A stretch of 53,613 bases of DNA from Nitrobacter sp. 62-13 (GTDB lineage: Bacteria > Pseudomonadota > Alphaproteobacteria > Rhizobiales > Xanthobacteraceae): NCBI RefSeq assembly GCF_001896955.1, contig NZ_MKRN01000190.1, positions 1 through 53,613 of the forward strand, read 5' to 3'. Numbering within the stretch: the first letter of the stretch is position 1; each line of letters opens with the position of its first letter. The notes beneath the pieces are model-generated. The model was not told the DNA's origin, searched no databases, and saw nothing but the letters and a program-made list of their open reading frames with translations. The position numbers were made by a program, and so were the translations under genes. Positions 15,875 through 23,681 of the stretch are shown here, piece by piece.

Positions 15875-16687
15875 ATGACCAGAATCCCCCCTTTCGACTG
15901 GCCCGCCATCCACTGGCCCGACGTGCCGCCCGGCGCGGCCGCGAACTGGATTGCGGTGCTGCCTCTGGCGGCGACCGAGCAGCATGGTCCGCATCTGCCG
16001 TTTTCGACCGACGTGCTGATCGCGGAAGCCTATCTTGCGCGCGTTCGCGAACTGCTGCCGCAGGACATGCCCGCGATCTTTCTGCCGGTGCAGCCGGTCG
16101 GCATTTCCACCGAGCACACCGATTTTCCGGGCACGCAGACGTTGACCAACGAAGCGGCGCTGCAGGCCTGGACCGCGCTCGGCGAAGAGGTGGCGCTGAC
16201 CGGAATCCGAAAGATCGTGATGGTGTCCAGTCACGGGGGCAACAATGCGGCGATGACGATGGTGGCGCAAGACTTGCGCGCGCGGCGTCATATGCTTGCG
16301 GTCACCACCGCGTGGTCGCGCTTCGGCGTGCCGGACGGACTGTTCGATGCGGAGGAATTGCGTCACGGCATCCACGGCGGCGCGGTTGAAACCTCGATCA
16401 TGCTGGCGCGCTATCCCGACGAGGTGCGGCGCGAGCACGTCGCCAACTTCCGACCCGCGAGCATCGCAATCGAGAAGAGCTATCGCTGGCTCGGTACCCA
16501 GCGGCCGGCGCCATTCGCCTGGCAGACGCAGGACCTTCACGCAAGCGGCGCCGTGGGCGATGCGACGCAGGCGTCGGCGGAAAAGGGCGAAAGGCTGCTG
16601 GATCACGGCGCACGCGCGTTCTGCGAGTTGCTGGCCGACATGGCGAGGTTCGATCCGGCTACTCTGAAAAGCCGCTCGGACGGCTGA
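15875..16687 (+). CDS. Creatininase-family amidohydrolase
   Basis: 270 residues. The creatininase/MftE fold is shown by AVLPLAATEQHGPHLPFSTD (about residues 28-47, metal ligands Glu, His and Asp), VGISTEHTDFPGTQTLT and VMVSSHGGNNAAM, and by GIHGGAVETSIML with the C-terminal metal-binding Glu. Members hydrolyse cyclic or linear amides (creatinine, formamidopyrimidines, mycofactocin precursor). It is divergent from the NMT1-like importer, 131 bp apart, so the two may handle a related compound. The precise substrate is unknown. Confidence 0.87.
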   Translation: MTRIPPFDWPAIHWPDVPPGAAANWIAVLPLAATEQHGPHLPFSTDVLIAEAYLARVRELLPQDMPAIFLPVQPVGISTEHTDFPGTQTLTNEAALQAWTALGEEVALTGIRKIVMVSSHGGNNAAMTMVAQDLRARRHMLAVTTAWSRFGVPDGLFDAEELRHGIHGGAVETSIMLARYPDEVRREHVANFRPASIAIEKSYRWLGTQRPAPFAWQTQDLHASGAVGDATQASAEKGERLLDHGARAFCELLADMARFDPATLKSRSDG

Positions 16688-16824
16688 ACCGTTAACCCTT
16701 CGAGCTCTCGCGACCGCGAAGAACCGAACTGAAACCAAAACTGTTTCGAACCGGAATCGACGACGCCTCCACCAACTGAGCGTACCGGCCAGACAGGCCG
16801 CGCCAACATGATGGAGTTTTCAAA

Positions 16825-17085
16825 ATGTCGCTCAAAACCAGGATCGCTGCCGCCGCGCTCGTTGCTCTCACCGCCACCGGCATGATCGCGAGTTCAACAC
16901 AACACGCTGATGCCAAGGGCCTGGGTCTCGGCCTCGGTATCGCGGCCGGAGTGATCGGCGCAGCCGCGGTCGGCAGCGCCATCGCGGCTGACGGTTACTA
17001 CGTCGACGACTATCGCCGCTGCGGCTGGGTTCGCCAGTACGACTCGTTCGGCAACTATGTCGGCCGCGTCCGTGTCTGCGATTGA
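16825..17085 (+). CDS. Small exported glycine-rich protein
   Basis: 86 residues with a signal peptide (MSLKTRIAAAALVALTATGM..., likely cleavage near ADA, residue 30). A Gly/Ala stretch (GLGLGLGIAAGVIGAAAVGS) follows, then a short polar tail with two cysteines (YRRCGWVRQYDSFGNYVGRV). Such Gly-rich small periplasmic or outer-membrane proteins are common in this group, with no known function. GGAG lies 8 bases upstream of the ATG. A weak terminator follows at 17151. Confidence 0.75.
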   Translation: MSLKTRIAAAALVALTATGMIASSTQHADAKGLGLGLGIAAGVIGAAAVGSAIAADGYYVDDYRRCGWVRQYDSFGNYVGRVRVCD

Positions 17086-17150
17086 GGGACCCACCTCATC
17101 TCCTCGCGAGTGAACGCGCCGCGCCCCGCTACCCCATCTGCTGAAAACGG

Positions 17151-17171
17151 CCTGCCCGTTCCTCGGGCGGG
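17151..17171 (+). terminator. Terminator-like hairpin, weak T-run
   Basis: CCTGCCCG (17151-17158) pairs with CGGGCGGG (17164-17171), one G-T pair, loop TTCCT, followed by TCGCTTTCC. About 65 bases after the small Gly-rich protein gene. Confidence 0.45.
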
Positions 17172-17314
17172 TCGCTTTCCGTGCATCCGCCGCCTTGATC
17201 GCGCCCGTCGGCTAACACCGCAGTATCCCCGCCCAGCATCCGGCCGACCTTCGTCGCACCGTTGTCGCCAAACAATGGCAGTCACGATTTTACCCTCTCA
17301 TTCCCCGATTACAG

Positions 17315-17344
17315 TTGCAATTGCGAATTAGTTGCAATTATAAT
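17315..17344 (+). promoter_or_regulatory. Sigma70-like promoter with 10-bp direct repeat
   Basis: TTGCAA (17315-17320), an 18-base spacer and a perfect TATAAT (17339-17344) in a short AT-rich patch within GC-rich DNA, 169 bp before the porin start. The 10-mer AGTTGCAATT occurs twice exactly (17313-17322 and 17330-17339). One copy covers the -35 box and the other runs into the -10 box, as an operator would. The remainder of the 17086-17513 gap shows nothing coding. Confidence 0.5.
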
Positions 17345-17513
17345 CTGGGAACGGCGATGACATTTGTCCGGGTAATGGACCTGATTGAGCCAAAATAACG
17401 GTATCACGCAGTCCTCGACCGGATCCGGTCAGCTTCATCCGGGCTGACGACCTTTTGACGAGCAGGGCAAGAATGGTTGAGCGAAGTCCAGGCCAGCTTC
17501 CGCGGACAGCCGG

Positions 17514-19532
17514 ATGAAGGCGCTCCCGCCATTTCGGCTGCTGCGGAGGAGGTCCGTCGTGCTCGCCGCCGGAGCGCTGGGCATGCTGGCGCTGCCTGAT
17601 GGGCCGGCCGTCGCCAGTGACGTGGGCGCGTCCGCCCTGCCGGTCAAAGCGATGGTCCGTCCGGTGGTGGATCGGACCGGTCTTTATTTTGGCATCCATG
17701 CCGGGTTCGGCGGCGGCCGATCGGCCGCGACGCTCATGGATCCGGCATCCATCGCGAGCCATCATGATTTCGGCGGCATCATCGGCGGCGTCCAGGCCGG
17801 TTACAACCTCCAGCTTCCGTCAGGCCTGTTGCTCGGCGTCGAAGCCGACGCCTCGTTCCCAAGCTACATCGAGTCCAATTCGGTCGTCTCGAAACTCGCC
17901 ACCGCGCGCTCCGATGTCGCCCACCAATGGGACGTCATCGGATCGGCGCGTGGTCGGATCGGCTATGCAACCGGCCCTTGGCTCGCTTATGCCAACGGCG
18001 GGCTCGCCTTTACCGGCGAACGCTATCTCAACACTCTGCCGTCGGGCGATCAGGAGAAGACGCTTGACATGCGTCTCGGGTGGGCTGCCGGCGCGGGCCT
18101 TGAATACGCCTTTGCGCGGCACTGGAGCGCCCGGCTTGAATATCTCTATTACCGGTTCGACAAGGCGGAGGTTCAGTTCCCCTCGACTGCGCAATACGCC
18201 TCGACGATGGATTTTCAGTCGATCCGCATCGGGCTCAACCGTCAGATCGGCGGCTCGACCGCAATCGCGGATCGCCATATCGAGACTCTCGCCGATCCCG
18301 AATCCGACCGCTGGGAGCTTCACGGCCAGACCACCTATCTCGGGCAAGGGTATCCGTCGTTCCGCGCGCCCTACAGCGGCGCCAACAGCCTCGGTCCGAC
18401 AGCGCAATATCAGGCGAGTTGGAGCAACAGCCTGTTTTTGAACGCGCGGCTCTGGGACGGCGGCGAGGTCTATTACAACCCCGAACTGCTGCAAGGTTTC
18501 GGCCTTAGCGATACCGTCGGCGTCGCTGGCTTCCCGAGCGGCGAGGCGCAGAAATCCGACTTTCCCTATCCGCACTACAACACCTCGCGACTGTTCGTTC
18601 GCCAGACCTTCGGTTTCGGCGGCGAGCAGGAAGAACTGCCGAGCGGGCCGACGCAGCTCGCCGGCAAGGCCGATATCTCGCGGCTGACGTTGCAGATCGG
18701 CAAATTCGCGGTGACCGACGTCTTCGACGGCAACGCCTATGCCAAGGACACGCGCAAGGACTTCATGAACTGGTCGCTATGGGCGCCGGGCGCTTTTGAC
18801 TACTCCGCCGACAAGCTCGGACTGAGCTACGGCGTCACCGCCGAGCTCAACCAGAAACAATGGGCGCTGCGCGGCGGCTATTTCCTGATGGATGCGGAAT
18901 CGAACACGAACAGCTTCGACACCCGCCTGCTCCAGCGCGGCGAGTATGTGCTGGAACTGGAAACACGCTATTCGCTGCTGGGCCAGCCCGGCAAGATCCG
19001 AACCCTCGGCTGGCTCAACAGCGCCTACATGGGCAGCTATCGCGACACGCTGAACAATCCCGCTTTCAACCTCGACATCGCGCAGACCCGCGCCGGCCGC
19101 ATCAAGTATGGCTATGCGGTCAATCTCGAGCAGGCCGTCTCCGACGACGTGGGGCTGTTCGGCCGCTGGAGCTGGAACGACGGCAAGACCGAAATCATGG
19201 CGTTCACCGACATCGATGCCAGCCTGTCGCTCGGCACCTCGATCAAGGGCACGCGCTGGGGGCGGCCAGACGACGTAATCGGTCTCGGCGGCGCGATCAA
19301 CGCCCTGTCGCGGGATCATCGCGACTTCATCGCCGCCGGCGGCCTCGGCGTGCTCATCGGCGACGGCCAGCTCAATTACCGCCGCGAACGCGTGCTGGAA
19401 GCATATTATGCCTATGCGCTGGACAAACGGTTCACACTGACCGCCGACTATCAGTTCATTACGAACCCCGCCTACAACGCCGACCGCGGCCCCGTGCATG
19501 TGTTTTCCGGACGACTGCACGGGGAGTTTTGA
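17514..19532 (+). CDS. Outer-membrane protein: Omp25-like barrel fused to OprB-like porin
   Basis: 672 residues. After an N-terminal export signal (VVLAAGALGMLALPDGPAVA), residues about 55-245 form an 8-strand barrel of the Omp25/RopB type: GLYFGIHAGFGGG, GGIIGGVQAGYNLQ, GLLLGVEADAS, RLGWAAGAGLEYAF, WSARLEYLYYRFD. From about residue 260 the sequence changes to the carbohydrate-selective porin OprB type: WELHGQTTYLGQGYPSFRAP, ARLWDGGEVYYNPELLQGFG, LFVRQTFGFGGEQE, and a typical aromatic C-terminal Phe (HGEF). A protein of this type probably makes a large pore or an anchored double barrel. I believe related long carbohydrate porins exist in bradyrhizobia. A good promoter lies upstream. Confidence 0.85.
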   Translation: MKALPPFRLLRRRSVVLAAGALGMLALPDGPAVASDVGASALPVKAMVRPVVDRTGLYFGIHAGFGGGRSAATLMDPASIASHHDFGGIIGGVQAGYNLQLPSGLLLGVEADASFPSYIESNSVVSKLATARSDVAHQWDVIGSARGRIGYATGPWLAYANGGLAFTGERYLNTLPSGDQEKTLDMRLGWAAGAGLEYAFARHWSARLEYLYYRFDKAEVQFPSTAQYASTMDFQSIRIGLNRQIGGSTAIADRHIETLADPESDRWELHGQTTYLGQGYPSFRAPYSGANSLGPTAQYQASWSNSLFLNARLWDGGEVYYNPELLQGFGLSDTVGVAGFPSGEAQKSDFPYPHYNTSRLFVRQTFGFGGEQEELPSGPTQLAGKADISRLTLQIGKFAVTDVFDGNAYAKDTRKDFMNWSLWAPGAFDYSADKLGLSYGVTAELNQKQWALRGGYFLMDAESNTNSFDTRLLQRGEYVLELETRYSLLGQPGKIRTLGWLNSAYMGSYRDTLNNPAFNLDIAQTRAGRIKYGYAVNLEQAVSDDVGLFGRWSWNDGKTEIMAFTDIDASLSLGTSIKGTRWGRPDDVIGLGGAINALSRDHRDFIAAGGLGVLIGDGQLNYRRERVLEAYYAYALDKRFTLTADYQFITNPAYNADRGPVHVFSGRLHGEF

Positions 19533-19548
19533 TGCTGCTGAACCGACC

Positions 19549-21174
19549 TTATCCCGCCGGCGCGAAGGAATCCGCCTGCGCTCGTGCCCAGGCATCGCGG
19601 AAACGCGGATCGGTGGTGCCGTCGAGCAGTTCCCCTCGCCGCAACGTCGGATAAAGCGTGTCGAACGACGCCACCTCGGTGTTCGATACGCGCTGCGAGA
19701 AGTGGACCGGGCGCAACTCCCTCGGATGCTCCAGTCCCGCCGCTGCGATCAGTTCGGTGAGCGCGAGCAGCGTGGCGCGATGATAGTTGTAGACCCGCTC
19801 GAGCTTGTGCGGCACCACCAATGCGCGGCTGCGCGATGGATCCTGCGTGGCGATTCCGGTCGGGCAGCGATCGGTGTGACAGTTCAGCGACTGAATGCAG
19901 CCGAGCGCGAACATGAAGCCGCGCGCCGAATTGCACCAGTCGGCGCCGAGCGCCATGGCGCGGGCGACGTCGAAACCGGTCGCGATCTTGCCGGATGCTC
20001 CGATCTTGATTCGGTCGCGTGCATTGATGCCGATCAGCGCGTTGTGAACGAAGTTGACGCCCTCGCGCATCGGCATGCCGAGGTGATCCATGAATTCCAG
20101 CGGCGCGGCACCGGTGCCGCCTTCCTTGCCGTCGACGACGATGAAATCGGGATAGATGCCGGTCTGCAGCATCGCCTTGCAGATGGCGAGAAACTCCCAT
20201 TTGTGCCCGATGCAAAGCTTGAACCCGGCCGGCTTGCCGCCCGATAACCGCCGCATCTCGGCAATGAATTTCATCATGCCGACCGGCGTCGAGAACGCCT
20301 TGTGGCGGGACGGCGAAATGCAGTCCTCACCCATGCCGACGCCGCGAATGCTGGAAATCTCCTCGGAAACCTTGGCGGCCGGCAAGACTCCGCCGTGGCC
20401 GGGCTTGGCTCCCTGGCTGATCTTGAGCTCGACCATCTTGATCTGATCGTCGGCCGCAACGCGGGCGAATTCGCGGGCATTGAAGCCGCCGTCGCGGGTC
20501 CGGCAGCCGAAATAGCCGGACCCGATCTCCCAGATCAGGTCACCGCCAGCTTCGCGATGGTAACGACTGACGCCGCCCTCGCCCGTGTCATGGGCGAAGT
20601 CACCCTTTTTGGCGCCGGCGTTGAGCGCACGCACGGCGTTGGGGCTGAGCGCGCCGAAACTCATCGCGGATATGTTGAAGACCGAGGCCGAATAGGGTTT
20701 GGTGCAATCCGGCCCGCCGATGGTAATGCGGAATTTCTCCTCGGCATGAGGCGTCGGCGCCATCGAATGGTGCATCCATTCGTAGCCTTCGCCATAGACC
20801 TTTTCCTGGGTGCCGAACGGACGCTTGTCGAGCATCATCTTCGCGCGCTGGTAGATCACGGAGCGCGTGTCCCGGCTGAACGGCATGCCGTCCTTTTCGC
20901 TCTCGAAGAAATACTGCCGCATCTCCGGGCGGATCTCCTCGAGGAGGAAACGGATATGCGCCGAGATCGGATAGTTGCGCAGGATGGCGTGGCTCTTTTG
21001 CAGGAGGTCCCGGATACCGAGTGCGGTCAACGCCCCGAAGATCAGGATCGGAACGACCACCACCTTGAGGGTGTCGTGGTCCTCGACCCCGAGACCGACC
21101 AGCAGTGCCGTGACTATCGCGCAGATCGTCAGGACGATGAAGCGCGGCGAAAAGGGAAGCAGCAACGTTTCCAT
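19549..21174 (-). CDS. FMN-binding glutamate-synthase-family protein
   Basis: 541 residues. Residues about 8-50 are hydrophobic (FIVLTICAIVTALLVGLG, VVVPILIFGALTAL), so the protein is probably membrane-anchored. The rest is the glutamate synthase alpha-subunit FMN domain: FNISAMSFGALSPNAVRAL, DGKEGGTGAAPLEF, and the 3Fe-4S cysteine pattern C-x5-C-x4-C in CIQSLNCHTDRCPTGIATQD. There is no glutaminase (Ntn) domain, so it is the stand-alone archaeal-type form. The electron donor and true reaction are unknown. The start at 21174 has GAGG upstream. It converges on the porin gene with 16 bp between stops. Confidence 0.88.
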   Translation of the reverse strand: METLLLPFSPRFIVLTICAIVTALLVGLGVEDHDTLKVVVVPILIFGALTALGIRDLLQKSHAILRNYPISAHIRFLLEEIRPEMRQYFFESEKDGMPFSRDTRSVIYQRAKMMLDKRPFGTQEKVYGEGYEWMHHSMAPTPHAEEKFRITIGGPDCTKPYSASVFNISAMSFGALSPNAVRALNAGAKKGDFAHDTGEGGVSRYHREAGGDLIWEIGSGYFGCRTRDGGFNAREFARVAADDQIKMVELKISQGAKPGHGGVLPAAKVSEEISSIRGVGMGEDCISPSRHKAFSTPVGMMKFIAEMRRLSGGKPAGFKLCIGHKWEFLAICKAMLQTGIYPDFIVVDGKEGGTGAAPLEFMDHLGMPMREGVNFVHNALIGINARDRIKIGASGKIATGFDVARAMALGADWCNSARGFMFALGCIQSLNCHTDRCPTGIATQDPSRSRALVVPHKLERVYNYHRATLLALTELIAAAGLEHPRELRPVHFSQRVSNTEVASFDTLYPTLRRGELLDGTTDPRFRDAWARAQADSFAPAG

Positions 21175-21525
21175 GGATCCTCGCTGAACCAACCCTTGCG
21201 AACCGATCCTTGCCCGCAAACCCGCGGCGAGCCGGCAGGACGACGACCGTGCAAGGCCCCGTCGTCGCCGCGCGCGCGGCGGTGCAGCCCCTTGAGTCTC
21301 TCCGATATTACACGACATCCGCCGCGTTTGGACGCGCCGGCCTTCCTCAAGTCACCGCAACTCCTGTGCATAACCCGGAACGCAAGACCGCGGCGCGGGT
21401 TACCCAGCATTCGCATCGATCCGGTGAACGGAGCTTCCCTTTCGCTTCAAATCCTCGACGGAGCTTTTGCTGACGAACATTGACAGCGGACCAACATTCA
21501 TACCTTCAAAATATCCGATGGCATC
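21175..21525. other. Intergenic region, no gene seen
   Basis: 351 bp between divergent starts. Open frames here are composition shadows or extensions of the flanking genes. No convincing promoter, hairpin or repeat was found. Confidence 0.35.
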
Positions 21526-21684
21526 ATGGATATCGATTTCCTCAGGCAACAGGCAGAACGCTGCCGCCGTCTCGCAAAGGGTACCGATCCGTTCACCGAA
21601 AAGCGCCTGCTCAAGCTCGCCGAAGAATACGAAGTGCAGATCAGGGAATTGGAGAAACGCAGCTCGGAGCCCTGGAGCCATTAG
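21526..21684 (+). CDS. Small 52-residue conserved-looking protein
   Basis: The peptide begins MDIDFLRQQAERCRRLAKGT and continues to ELEKRSSEPWSH. It is highly charged and almost entirely predicted helix, with heptad-like leucines (LRQQAERCRRL, RLLKLAEEYEVQI). I recall near-identical short proteins in bradyrhizobial genomes, all of unknown function. Start ATG at 21526 has no strong ribosome site. The gene converges on the MFS gene with 20 bp between. Coding is supported by the recognisable sequence rather than by length. Confidence 0.65.
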   Translation: MDIDFLRQQAERCRRLAKGTDPFTEKRLLKLAEEYEVQIRELEKRSSEPWSH

Positions 21685-21704
21685 GCGGCGGCTGGCGATC
21701 CTCG

Positions 21705-23030
21705 CTATGGCTCCTCCGCAAGGCGGGTTTCAGGCATAAAGGTCAAGACCACCAGCAGGCCGGATAGTGCGGCGGCGGCCAATCCCATGAACGCGAAGCC
21801 GTGCCCGAAGTGATCGCTCATGGTGCCTGCAACCACAGTGCTGAGCGACGCGCCTATTCCGGTGGCGGTGCCGATGACGCCCTGCGCGAGGTTGAAGTGA
21901 CCGGAACCGAAGGCGACGTCTGCGACAATGAGCGGGATCATGACGCCGAAGACCGCAGCCGTGATGCCATCCAGCACCTGAACGGCGACTAGCAGCGACG
22001 GATCGTGGACGGTCGCAAACAACGCCCCCCGAACGGCCAGCGCGGCGAAGGCGATCATGAGCAGCGGGCGACGCCCCCAAGCTTGCGCCTTGCGGCCGAC
22101 GGAAGGCGAGATCAAGGCGACGATCGCCTGCGGAACGATGATGCAGAGCGCGATCAATGCCGGCGCGCCCTCGCTCGAACGTTCGGTCACGATGCCTGCC
22201 ATCAACGGCAGCATGGCCGCATTGGCGAACTGGAGCAGGAAAACCGTACAGGCAAAAACCACCAGCGGCCGCCGATGCAGAAGATGGAGGACGCTGGTCG
22301 CATCGGGATCCGGTTCAGTGCGCGCCACCGCTCCGTGGGCCTGTTCCGGATCGATTTCCCGATCGCGAATCCGCGCCAGCGCAAGCAGCGTGGCGACCGC
22401 AAACGCGAAACTCACCACGAACACTGCGCGGCTCGACAGCAGATAGCCGACGACACCCATCACTCCAGCCGCTACGCCGTTGCCAAGCGATGCGAAGCGT
22501 GCGTTACGCCCGAGCCTCTCGCCGATCGCTCGCGGCCCGACAAGACCGAGGCTGATGGCGGCGATCACGGGACCGAGCACGCAACTCGCCGCGGCATGCA
22601 GGATCGCCGCCAGTGCGACAACCGGAAAGATCGGCCAGGCCGCATAGGCGAGAGCGCTGACGCCGATGGTGGCAACGGCGAGTCCCGCAACCAGGCGTTC
22701 CGACCGCGCGGCATCGATAATGGCGCCGCCCGGCATCTGCCCTATCAGGCCGACGATCCCGCCGATCGAGAGGATCAGTCCGATCTCGGACTGCGTCCAC
22801 TTCTGCGTGGTGAGATAGACCGCGACGAAGGGACCGAATCCGGTCTGCACATCGGCAAGGAAGAAAATGAACCAGTCGAGGCCACGCTGGCTCTGGGCCG
22901 AGGGATGACGGTCCTGCGGGCCGGCCACCGGGTTCACATCCTCTACGCCCGCCCGCCGCTGGCGCGCGCTATCCGGATCGGACGATCGTCGGGCCTGTCG
23001 CGCAAACAGATTGGATGTCTCCCTGATCAA
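21705..23030 (-). CDS. Major facilitator superfamily transporter
   Basis: 441 residues with about 12 hydrophobic segments. The MFS signature between helices 2 and 3 is recognisable (GQMPGGAIIDAARSERLV, about residues 96-113) and a second one follows helix 8 (SPSVGRKAQAWGRRPLL). Probably a drug or metabolite efflux or uptake carrier. The substrate is not predictable. The assigned start is TTG at 23030, overlapping the stop of the PRC-barrel gene (TTGA), which suggests translational coupling. About 45 polar residues precede the first membrane helix, so a later start is possible. Confidence 0.85.
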   Translation of the reverse strand: MIRETSNLFARQARRSSDPDSARQRRAGVEDVNPVAGPQDRHPSAQSQRGLDWFIFFLADVQTGFGPFVAVYLTTQKWTQSEIGLILSIGGIVGLIGQMPGGAIIDAARSERLVAGLAVATIGVSALAYAAWPIFPVVALAAILHAAASCVLGPVIAAISLGLVGPRAIGERLGRNARFASLGNGVAAGVMGVVGYLLSSRAVFVVSFAFAVATLLALARIRDREIDPEQAHGAVARTEPDPDATSVLHLLHRRPLVVFACTVFLLQFANAAMLPLMAGIVTERSSEGAPALIALCIIVPQAIVALISPSVGRKAQAWGRRPLLMIAFAALAVRGALFATVHDPSLLVAVQVLDGITAAVFGVMIPLIVADVAFGSGHFNLAQGVIGTATGIGASLSTVVAGTMSDHFGHGFAFMGLAAAALSGLLVVLTFMPETRLAEEP

Positions 23031-23536
23031 GGACCCAGGTTGAGAGGCTGTAGAGTTCCCGATGCGCCCAGCACCACGACCGGCGCGCCTTCCTTGTATT
23101 CCGGCGCCGCCTTCACCTGGTCCTGCGTCAGTTCGAGGCTGATGCTGTCGCTCGCGCCCTTTACCTTGCCAAAGCGGAGCGCATTCCAGTCGACAACGAT
23201 CTTCCGGCTGCCGACACCAAGGAAACCGCCGAAATCGATCACGGCGGCGCGAACCGCGCCAGCCCGGTCCACGATCACATCGACGATTCGTCCCATGTTC
23301 TGACCGCTCGTGCTGCGCACCTCGCGTCCCAGCACGCTATGCGCATCGGCGGGACCGATCACGGTGATCGATGGCGGCGGGGTTGTCGGCTCGGTCGAGG
23401 GTTTTGCAGCCGCCGGCGGGTTGACGGGGGCGGGATCAGCCTGCGGTTGACCCGCGTCATCGGCCATTACGTGGGTAGCGGCGAAAACCACGGCGGCTAC
23501 GAGAAGAACGGCATTGGTCGAGCCTTTTCGAGACAT
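23027..23536 (-). CDS. Exported PRC-barrel domain protein
   Basis: 169 residues. A signal peptide (VLLVAAVVFAATHVMA, cleavage near residue 25) and a proline/alanine-rich linker (about residues 26-60) lead to a PRC-barrel domain: AHSVLGREVRSTSGQNMGRI, VDVIVDRAGAVRAAVIDFGG, SRKIVVDWNALRF, KAAPEYKEG. PRC barrels are small beta-barrels found in photosynthetic reaction centre H subunits, RimM and many stress proteins. The role here is unknown. It is upstream of, and overlaps, the MFS gene. Confidence 0.85.
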   Translation of the reverse strand: MSRKGSTNAVLLVAAVVFAATHVMADDAGQPQADPAPVNPPAAAKPSTEPTTPPPSITVIGPADAHSVLGREVRSTSGQNMGRIVDVIVDRAGAVRAAVIDFGGFLGVGSRKIVVDWNALRFGKVKGASDSISLELTQDQVKAAPEYKEGAPVVVLGASGTLQPLNLGP

Positions 23537-23611
23537 GAATCCTCGCTGCCCAATTGAACCGTGGAACGCGAACGCCGCCTGGTGCGGTTCAGAAATTCAC
23601 ATCAGAGGCTA

Positions 23612-23681
23612 TGAACGTGATCGATTCCAACATTGACCGGGATGCGGGCGGAAAACCGCTAAACACTTTCCTCATCCCGCT
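23612..23681 (+). repeat. Palindromic repeat family 2, copy 1
   Basis: TGAACGTGATC, ATTCCAACAT, GGATGCGGGCGGAAAACCGC, CACTTTCCTCATCCCGCT. The reverse complement of 43484-43556 has the same blocks in the same order. The two ends (GGATGCGG / CCTCATCCCGC) can pair to form a hairpin around GGAAAACCGC. It abuts the stop codon of the debranching enzyme gene. Confidence 0.75.

Noticed and set aside
20302-21483. Long plus-strand frame opposite the glutamate-synthase-like gene
   Set aside because: Composition artefact. The minus-strand product has clear FMN and Fe-S motifs.
22005-23303. 432-codon frame opposite the MFS and PRC-barrel genes
   Set aside because: Shadow frame, no recognisable domain.
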